A stretch of 64,000 nt of DNA from Planctomycetaceae bacterium (GTDB lineage: Bacteria > Planctomycetota > Phycisphaerae > SM23-33), in assembly GCA_039680605.1 (NCBI GenBank), contig JBDKTA010000067.1, positions 1 to 64,000 of the forward strand, read 5' to 3'. Position numbers and translations under genes: made by a program. The notes below the pieces were generated by a model. That model searched no databases. It was given only the letters and a program-made list of their open reading frames with translations, and was not told where the DNA came from. Shown here one piece after another: positions 56,887 to 64,000 of this stretch (the first letter of the stretch is position 1; each line of letters begins with the position of its first letter).

Positions 56887-59060
56887 CGCTTCGGGGCATC
56901 CGTCGCTGGTTGAGGCGGGTTCTGGTCGCGACGACCGCCGCGGCGGCGGTCTCCCTCGCGGTGCTGGCGGTGCTCTGGCATGCGTATCCGTTCCCGATGG
57001 AGCGCCTCGATGCTCTGCCGGCCAGCCCCGTCGTCACCGACCGCGGGGGCACATGCCTGCTGCAACTGACAGCCGCCGACGAGCAGTGGCGATTCCCCGT
57101 GCCGCTGGAACGCGTGTCGCCGTGGCTGCTCAAGGCCACCATCGCGGCCGAGGACAAGCGGTTCTACGAGCACCCTGGCGTGGACTCTGCGGCGGCGGCT
57201 CGGGCCTTGCTGCAGAACCTCAGCGCCGGCCGCACCGTTTCCGGGGCCAGCACGCTGACGATGCAGATCTGCCGCATGATGGACGCCCGCCCGCGGACAC
57301 TCTGGTCCAAGAGCGTCGAGGCGTTCCGCGCGGTGCAGTTGGAGTCGCGCCTGTCGAAGGCCGACGTGCTCTGCGCGTATCTCAACCGCGCGCCGTACGG
57401 GCGAAACTTCTGCGGCGTCGAGGCCGCCTCTCAGGCGTACTTCGGTTGCAGCGCCTCGCAGCTCAGCCTGGCCCAGTCGGCGCTGCTGGCAGGGCTGCCG
57501 CAGTCGCCGGCGCGGTTCCGCCCCGACCGCCGCCCCGCCGCGGCGATGGCGCGGCGTCAGTACGTGCTGGATCGCATGCTGGCGCTGGGCTACATCACGC
57601 CCGGAGAGTATCGCTGCGCCGCCGACGAACCGCTGGCGATTCGCTCGAGCGAACCGGACAGGTCGGCTTTGCATGCGGCACAGTTGGCGCTGTCGCAGCG
57701 GCCCGGCGGCGGTCGCACAACCATCGACCTGGCCCTGCAGCAGGAAGTCGTCCGCCTCGTGCGGGCCCACGTGCCTTCGCTGCCGCCGCAGTCGGACGTT
57801 TCGGTGGTGGTGATCGATCTGGCCGGGGGCGAGATCCGTTGCCTGGTCGGTTCGGCGGACCCAGACGATCCCAACGGCGGCCAGGTCTGCGGGGCCACCG
57901 CCTGGCGCAGCCCCGGGTCGGCGCTCAAGCCCTTCGTCTATGCGGCGGCGTTCGAGGCCGCCCGCGCCGACGCCAATACCCTCGTCTACGACGTGCCCAT
58001 CGAGCGCAGCGGCTGGGCGCCGCATAATTTCGACGGCACGTTTCGCGGCCCGGTCACCGTCGCCGCGGCCCTGCGCGACTCGCTCAACGTTCCGGCGATA
58101 CTCGTCGCCGAGCAGATGGGGATGGAGCGATGCGCGGGATTGATGACCGCGGCGGGCGTTGCGTTCCGCGACCGCCCCGCGCAAAACCTCGGCCTGGCGA
58201 TGGTCGTCGGCGGGGCCGAGGTGCGGCTGCTGGATCTGACAAACGCCTACGCCACGATCGGGCGAGGCGGCGTATATCGACCGGCGGTGCTGTTTGCGGA
58301 TTCAGGGGTCGGGGAGCATGGGCGAGACGCCCATGCCACAAAACCGGCCGGTGGCATGGCGACACCGGTTGTATCGGGGTCGCCATGGGCATGCCACAAG
58401 ACCGGGGAGCATGGGCGAGACGCCCATGCCACACAGACAGAGCATGGGCGAGACGCCCATGCCACACAAACGCGGGCCATGGATGCAAACGTCTGCGCGG
58501 CGCTGGACGCCATTCTCTCCACGCGCAACCGCTGCCCGGCTGGCATGGAAGACCGCCTCGGCGACGCGATTCCCTGGTTCATGTGGAAGACCGGTACCAG
58601 CAGCGGCCGGCGGGATGCCTGGGCGCTGGGGCACAACGGACGCTTCGCCGTCGGCGTCTGGGTCGGGCGATTCAGCGGCGGCGGCAGCGGCGGGTTCGTC
58701 GGGGCCCTGGCGGCCGAGGCGCTGCTGGCAACCATCTTCGACAGTCCGCTGGTGCGAAGCACCCGCCCCACCGCCGCGGCGCGGCCCTGGGTGGTCATGC
58801 ATCCGCTGGACAGGCCTGCCGAGGCGGCCGCTCCCGTACACATCGTCTATCCCGCCCAGGGGGCCACGTTCGTGACCATCGCCGGCCAAGCGGTCATCAA
58901 CGCGCGGGTCAACCAGGACCGAGAGCTTCACTGGTTCCTCGACTCGCACCTGCTGCCCCAGCGCCAGGCCCCGCGACTGACCTTGCCCGCCGGGCGGTAC
59001 GAGTTGCGATGCGTCACCGCCGAGGGGCAGGCCTCCGCCGTCACCTTTCACGTGCAATGA
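56883..59060 (+). CDS. pbpC: Penicillin-binding protein 1C with palindromic coding insert
   Basis: 725 aa, ATG overlapping the previous stop by 4 bases. N-terminal membrane helix; GT51 glycosyltransferase (TIAAEDKRFYEHPGVD, SGASTLTMQICRMM); transpeptidase motifs SxxK in SPGSALKPF, SxN in RDSLNVPA, KTG in WKTGTSSGRRDAW; C-terminal BiPBP-type beta domain. Between SxN and KTG about 50 residues, encoded by 58316-58465, come from palindromic repeats (three HGRDAHAT peptides and a GGMATPVVSGSPWACH piece). The flanking YRPAVLFADS and ANVCAALDAILS are conserved, so the insert probably forms a surface loop. Confidence 0.93.
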   Translation: MTLRGIRRWLRRVLVATTAAAAVSLAVLAVLWHAYPFPMERLDALPASPVVTDRGGTCLLQLTAADEQWRFPVPLERVSPWLLKATIAAEDKRFYEHPGVDSAAAARALLQNLSAGRTVSGASTLTMQICRMMDARPRTLWSKSVEAFRAVQLESRLSKADVLCAYLNRAPYGRNFCGVEAASQAYFGCSASQLSLAQSALLAGLPQSPARFRPDRRPAAAMARRQYVLDRMLALGYITPGEYRCAADEPLAIRSSEPDRSALHAAQLALSQRPGGGRTTIDLALQQEVVRLVRAHVPSLPPQSDVSVVVIDLAGGEIRCLVGSADPDDPNGGQVCGATAWRSPGSALKPFVYAAAFEAARADANTLVYDVPIERSGWAPHNFDGTFRGPVTVAAALRDSLNVPAILVAEQMGMERCAGLMTAAGVAFRDRPAQNLGLAMVVGGAEVRLLDLTNAYATIGRGGVYRPAVLFADSGVGEHGRDAHATKPAGGMATPVVSGSPWACHKTGEHGRDAHATQTEHGRDAHATQTRAMDANVCAALDAILSTRNRCPAGMEDRLGDAIPWFMWKTGTSSGRRDAWALGHNGRFAVGVWVGRFSGGGSGGFVGALAAEALLATIFDSPLVRSTRPTAAARPWVVMHPLDRPAEAAAPVHIVYPAQGATFVTIAGQAVINARVNQDRELHWFLDSHLLPQRQAPRLTLPAGRYELRCVTAEGQASAVTFHVQ
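58316..58465. repeat. Palindromic repeat array inside pbpC
   Basis: GCATGGGCGAGACGCCCATG at 58316, 58409 and 58442 (each followed by CCAC) plus one GGTGGCATGGCGACAC-type inverted repeat at 58351-58397. All three GCATGGG units are identical over 24 bases. The reading frame of pbpC stays open. Confidence 0.9.
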
Positions 59061-59086
59061 ATAACCCTGCACGGTATTGTTTGCCC

Positions 59087-59812
59087 ATGGACATTCTTCC
59101 GGCAATTGACCTGCGCGGCGGCAAGGTGGTGCGCCTGGCCATGGGCGACTATGACCGCCAGACCGTCTACAGCGACGACCCGGCGGCCGTGGCGAGAGAG
59201 TTCGCCGCCGCCGGGGCCAAGTGGATCCACATCGTCGACCTCGACGCCGCCCGCAGCGGCGAATTGACCAACCTGCCCGCGCTGGCGGCGATCCGCGCCG
59301 CCGTGCCGCTGCATCTGGAAGTCGGCGGCGGCGCCCGCAACGACGCGGCCGTCGCCCGCCTGATCGACTGCGGGGCCGACCGCGTGGTCATCGGCTCGGC
59401 GGCGCTGAAAGACTGGGCGTGGTTCGAGCGCCTGGTGCAGCGCGACCAGATGAGCGGGCGCTTGGCCCTGGGCCTGGACGCCCGGGAGGGCAAGCTGGCC
59501 GTTGCGGGCTGGCGGGAGCAGTCGCAGGTCGCGGCCGTGGACCTGGCGGCGCGGGTGAAGGGTTGGCCGCTGGGGGCGATCATCTATACGGACATCGCCC
59601 GCGATGGGATGTTGTCGGGGCCGAATTTTGACGCCACGGCCGAACTAATCGCCTCTACCGACGTATCGGTAATAGCGTCCGGCGGGGTCAGCAATCTCCA
59701 GGACATTCTCCAGTGCCAGGCCATCGGCTGCAGCGGCGCTATTGTCGGCAAGGCGTACTACACTGGGGCGGTGGACTTGGCCGAGGCCTGCCGCCGCATC
59801 GGTGAGCCCTGA
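59087..59812 (+). CDS. hisA: Phosphoribosylformimino-5-aminoimidazole carboxamide ribotide isomerase
   Basis: 241 aa from ATG 59087. (beta/alpha)8 barrel with catalytic Asp in PAIDLRGGKVVRL and the second Asp in YTDIARDGML; phosphate sites EVGGGARN, VIGSAA, IASGGVS and GAIVGKAYY. Histidine biosynthesis, fourth step. An in-frame ATG at 59057 overlaps the pbpC stop, but 59087 fits the family better. No other his gene is in the window. Confidence 0.95.
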   Translation: MDILPAIDLRGGKVVRLAMGDYDRQTVYSDDPAAVAREFAAAGAKWIHIVDLDAARSGELTNLPALAAIRAAVPLHLEVGGGARNDAAVARLIDCGADRVVIGSAALKDWAWFERLVQRDQMSGRLALGLDAREGKLAVAGWREQSQVAAVDLAARVKGWPLGAIIYTDIARDGMLSGPNFDATAELIASTDVSVIASGGVSNLQDILQCQAIGCSGAIVGKAYYTGAVDLAEACRRIGEP

Positions 59813-59816
59813 AAAA

Positions 59817-59846
59817 ATTTCCCGGAAAAGGCTTTGCTTTTTTCCG
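59817..59846 (+). terminator. Possible terminator after hisA
   Basis: CGGAAAAG and CTTTTTTCCG form a weak AT-rich hairpin 15 bases after the stop, ending in T-rich sequence. Low GC of the stem makes this uncertain. Confidence 0.35.
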
Positions 59847-59964
59847 CCGGTCGCTATCATAGCGCCGACAGAGGGGTGAAGAGGTTCTTAGAAGGCCTGG
59901 CGGTTTCCCGAACTTTTGTGCCAGGTGCCTATCACACACAGTGGATATTTGGAGTTTCCGAATA

Positions 59965-61134
<1,170 letters not shown>

Positions 61135-61164
61135 CGCCTGACATCCGAAATGGTCACCCCCCCA

Positions 61165-61195
61165 CGCCCAGGGATTCCAATCCCTGGGCGTTTCT
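61165..61195 (+). terminator. Intrinsic terminator of rho
   Basis: Perfect 10-bp stem CGCCCAGGGA / TCCCTGGGCG with a 6-base loop, followed by TTTCT. Placed 30 bases after the rho stop. Confidence 0.85.
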
Positions 61196-61283
61196 ACTTG
61201 GTCCAGGGATTAAATCAGCCGCTGAGGTCGCTGAGGTCGCAGAGGGAAGAGGCTGCTCTGAAAATAACCGCGGAATCAGAGAT

Positions 61284-61384
61284 GGGTGGCATGGCGACAC
61301 ACGTTCCTGTTTCTCGTGGGTCGCCATGATTCAGCGCACACACCCATGGCGACCCGCTGAACAACGCGTGTCGCCATGCCACCC
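61284..61384. repeat. Long inverted repeat, GGTGGCATGGCGACAC family, copy 2
   Basis: GGGTGGCATGGCGACACACG at the left is mirrored by CGCGTGTCGCCATGCCACCC at the right; inner GGGTCGCCATG / CCATGGCGACCC also pair. Preceded by CGCAGAGGGAAGAG as near copy 1. It separates rho from the convergent cyclase-like gene. Confidence 0.8.
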
Positions 61385-61422
61385 TGCCGCAATCCGAGAT
61401 CCGAAATCCGCGTTGGTTGCGC

Positions 61423-64000
61423 CTACTTGTTCGCCTTGGGCGCCGGAGGCGCCACATAGCCTTTGGGGCGGGCGAAGACCGGCAGGTATCGATAGTACAC
61501 TTCCAGCGTCAGCGTGCCCAGCACGGTGGTGTACACGCGCCCGCCCAGGCGGCTGTGCTTGTCCTTGGGGTCCCAACTGCCCTTGAGGTCGCCTTCCTTG
61601 TTCTGCAGCGACAGCAGGCGCGACTGCATCTTCTGGTTCCAGGAGGCCCACGAGTCGTTCTGCAACTGGGCCAGGCACAGGGCGGTATAGTACCACGTGT
61701 AGAAGTCGTCGCGGCCGAGCAGGTCGTTTCGTCCCTTGCCCGGTTCGAAATGCAGCAGATACTCTCCCAGTTCCTTCTGCTGGGCGTCGGAGAGTTTCTG
61801 GCCCAGGAGCATGCGGCAGAATGCCGCCTCGGCCGACATCGCCGGCTGGGGGATCCGGTCGGTATATCCCGACAGCGCCCGCTGGGGGGTTCGGCTGGCG
61901 ACGCTGTCGAGCCATCGCAGGGCGCCCCACATCGTCGCGTCGGGCACCTTCACGTCGAGATGCTTGATGCTGTACAGCGACATGACCTGCCAACCGAAGA
62001 TGCTCGTGTCACCGTCGTCGCCGGGATGATACCGCCACCCGCCCGTTCGCGGGTTCTGCGCGGCGATGGTGAACCGCACCGCCTTGAGCGCCGACTGGCG
62101 GTAACTGTCCTCGTTGGTCATGACGGCGGCCTCGACCATCGCCAGCGTCGCCATGCCGTGGTCGTACATGTCGCCTTCGCCCCGCATGCCGCCGTCGGGT
62201 TTCTGCTGGGCAGCCAGGTACGCCAGCGCCTTGCGAACGGTCTCCTGGTACGGGCCCGCCTTGGCTGGCGTGGCGTCGGTAGCCAGAAAGCACAGCGTCG
62301 CCAGGCCCGTCAGGGCCATGTCATGGTCGCTGGGCTTGTTCTGTCCGGGCTTGGGGCCGCCGGTGAAGTACGTCCAGCGCCCGTCGGGTTCCTGGCAGCG
62401 GGCCAGGAAGTTCAGCGCGTTGGCGACGGCTTCCTCGGTCGTGGCCGACCCGCCCATGATCTCGACATTCTTCTTGCGGATAGGCTCCTGGCGATGGGCC
62501 AGCGCCTGCGGCTGCGGAAGAGCCTCGGGGGCGGGCTTGAACTCGGGCACCGTCACATTGGTATTGACCGCCAGGGCGCCGCCGGCGACTTCCCCCGCCG
62601 CCGACCGCCCGGCACTGCCGACCGCCTGGGCGATCGAACCGGCCTCGCCAACGTTCGACGCCACCGCGGCGCCGCTGACATCCTGAACGGTCTGCCCGCT
62701 GCCGGCAGGTCCGCCATTGGTGGCGACCGGTCCGGCCAGGGCGCCCGGACGGGCGATGCCGGGCATGGGTCTGCCCTCGGCGCCGGTCACGCCTCCGGCG
62801 GGGCCTTTGATCGTCGAGACTACCGGCGCCCCGCCGGCGGGGGCGGCGCTGCTACCGACGCCCACGGTTTCGCCGACGCTCTGTTCGAGCGCCGCGCGGC
62901 CGCCTGTATCCGTGGCCACGAGGGTGGAGCCTGCCTGGGCCGTCCCGACCTGTGCGGCTGGGGCGCCGCCGGCAACGGCGCCGGTGGGCAGAGTGCTCTG
63001 GGGTCCGCCGGTCTGCTGGCGGGCCGCGACGCTGCCCGTTCCGGCCTGTCCCGGCGTGGCGACGGTCGCCTCGCTGGTGCGGACCGGTCCCTGCCCGCCG
63101 ATGGTGCCGGGCGTTCCGACGTTGGTCGGAGCGTCGCGAACCACCGGGCCGACAAAGGTCCCCGCCTGCACGTCGCGACCGAGGTCTTGCCCGACGCGCC
63201 CGCCGCCGCTGTCTTCGATAACGGCCGTCGACGAACCGCCGACGCCTCTGGCGGGCACGCCCAACGCGCCGGTGCCGACTTCGCCGGGACCTTTGGCGGT
63301 TCCGGCCGAGCCTGCGGTAGCCAACTGCTGATTACTGATCTTTTCGCCGGCGCCTTGTCCGGCAGAGGGCCTGGCCTCGGGGTCGCCCTTGACGCGTTGA
63401 CCGCCGGCCAGAGTGCTGGGCAGGCCCGGCTGCATCTGCGGCGTTCCCGGCAGACCGGTGACGCGCGTTGCGAGGCTCTGCTCGGCGCTGGAGGCCTCCC
63501 CCGCGCGGCTGGCGCCGGACTGTGCCGCGGCCATCGATGACCCACCCGCCTGGGCGGGAACCTCCGAGACCTCGACCGTGCGAGCGGGCGAGGCCTTGGC
63601 CGACGCTTCGCCGGCGAGCTTGGCGTTGGGGGCGGCCTGGCTGACGCCGGTGGCCTTGACCTGGTTCTCCGTCGCGGCGACGCGTTGGGCTTCTAGCTGC
63701 CCGGCCTTGGCGTCGACCTGTTTATTGACCGGTTCGGCGGTTGGCTTGACGGCGCTTTCTGCGGCGGTGGGTTTGGCCTGCCACTGCTGGGCGTCGGGGG
63801 AAATCTGTTTGAGCTCGGCCTTGGCGGCCTGGACCTTTCGCTCGGCCATTTCGAGCTGGGCCTTGGCTTCGGGCGTCTGGGCCATCTGGGCCTTGGGGTT
63901 CTGATCGGTCTGCTGCTTGTTTTCCTGCTGTTTGAACTGCTGCTGCTGGTTCTGCTTGGCCAGTTGGGGCGTCTGGACGTCGGGCTTGACCTGGGTCTTG
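61423..64000 (-). CDS. Large low-complexity protein with C-terminal squalene-cyclase/prenyltransferase-like toroid, 5' end outside window
   Basis: Open from the window edge to the stop at 61423; at least 858 codons. The N-terminal part present is Gln/Lys-rich (QQQQFKQQENKQQ), then about 400 residues rich in Gly, Ala, Val, Thr and Pro with few aromatics, probably disordered. From about 350 residues before the end it becomes an alpha/alpha-toroid of the SQHop-cyclase/prenyltransferase repeat class (ANALNFLARCQEPDGRW, YLAAQQKPDGGMRGE, FTIAAQNPRTGGWRYHPGDDGDTSIFGWQVMSLYS). The cyclase DxDD motif is not seen, so a binding or scaffold role is more likely than catalysis. A final basic tail follows. 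Confidence 0.65.
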   Translation of the reverse strand, partial: KTQVKPDVQTPQLAKQNQQQQFKQQENKQQTDQNPKAQMAQTPEAKAQLEMAERKVQAAKAELKQISPDAQQWQAKPTAAESAVKPTAEPVNKQVDAKAGQLEAQRVAATENQVKATGVSQAAPNAKLAGEASAKASPARTVEVSEVPAQAGGSSMAAAQSGASRAGEASSAEQSLATRVTGLPGTPQMQPGLPSTLAGGQRVKGDPEARPSAGQGAGEKISNQQLATAGSAGTAKGPGEVGTGALGVPARGVGGSSTAVIEDSGGGRVGQDLGRDVQAGTFVGPVVRDAPTNVGTPGTIGGQGPVRTSEATVATPGQAGTGSVAARQQTGGPQSTLPTGAVAGGAPAAQVGTAQAGSTLVATDTGGRAALEQSVGETVGVGSSAAPAGGAPVVSTIKGPAGGVTGAEGRPMPGIARPGALAGPVATNGGPAGSGQTVQDVSGAAVASNVGEAGSIAQAVGSAGRSAAGEVAGGALAVNTNVTVPEFKPAPEALPQPQALAHRQEPIRKKNVEIMGGSATTEEAVANALNFLARCQEPDGRWTYFTGGPKPGQNKPSDHDMALTGLATLCFLATDATPAKAGPYQETVRKALAYLAAQQKPDGGMRGEGDMYDHGMATLAMVEAAVMTNEDSYRQSALKAVRFTIAAQNPRTGGWRYHPGDDGDTSIFGWQVMSLYSIKHLDVKVPDATMWGALRWLDSVASRTPQRALSGYTDRIPQPAMSAEAAFCRMLLGQKLSDAQQKELGEYLLHFEPGKGRNDLLGRDDFYTWYYTALCLAQLQNDSWASWNQKMQSRLLSLQNKEGDLKGSWDPKDKHSRLGGRVYTTVLGTLTLEVYYRYLPVFARPKGYVAPPAPKANK

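Overview
The window is GC-rich bacterial chromosome, most likely from a planctomycete of the Phycisphaerae type. Pointers are two PEP-CTERM proteins, an RNase E/G gene next to its TIGR03936 partner, an MreB operon without canonical mreC/mreD, a type IIB topoisomerase A subunit, many secreted lipoproteins, a bacterial alpha-2-macroglobulin/PBP1C pair, and very abundant short palindromes of the GGGCGAGACGCCC type. The taxonomic call is an inference from gene content; no rRNA or tRNA gene was seen.

Layout. 1-2.6 kb is an accessory patch: the 5' part of a REP-associated tyrosine transposase, a lower-GC lipoprotein gene, a broken DDE transposase carrying two hairpin inserts, and a pair of 57-bp direct repeats. 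2.6-8.1 kb holds a membrane alkaline-phosphatase-fold protein, a TerB-like protein, two PEP-CTERM proteins behind a sigma-54-type promoter, and a probable structured small RNA. 8.1-13.7 kb (minus strand) holds dgt, a HIT hydrolase and a tightly overlapped operon: isoprenoid-synthase-like protein, ABC permease, ABC ATPase, methyltransferase. 13.8-18.5 kb holds a signalling pair ending in a diguanylate cyclase, a glycyl-radical activase, a GH84-like protein without its catalytic barrel, and a HAD phosphatase. 18.8-25.2 kb holds hpf-ptsN-ptsH-ptsI, then TIGR03936 and RNase E/G. 25.3-34.7 kb is mixed metabolism and envelope (phosphoesterase-like protein, AHSA1-VOC fusion, YihY, ParA, VanZ, TrpE, ROK kinase, lipoproteins). 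34.7-43 kb holds cinA, the mreB operon, and lnt with a HEAT lipoprotein. 43-48.8 kb holds a GH28-like protein, cdsA-polA and a HicBA toxin-antitoxin pair. 48.8-51.2 kb is a minus-strand nrdR / ATP-cone / topoisomerase VI A run behind a well-formed pair of NrdR boxes. 51.4-61.2 kb holds alpha-2-macroglobulin, pbpC, hisA and rho. The window ends inside a long low-complexity protein with a cyclase-like toroid domain.

Themes. Envelope work dominates (PBP1C, alpha-2-macroglobulin, Lnt, CdsA, MreB, PEP-CTERM, lipoproteins). Regulation is represented by a PTS phosphorelay without sugar permeases, a diguanylate cyclase, NrdR and a sigma-54 promoter. The most unusual property is the dispersed palindromic repeats. 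They fill intergenic space and also sit in frame inside conserved genes (TIGR03936, pbpC, a transposase remnant) and supply termini for several others, much as palindromic coding inserts do in Rickettsia.

Starts were chosen from Shine-Dalgarno-like sequences, 4-base overlaps and family N-termini. All family assignments come from reading motifs by eye; no database search was run.
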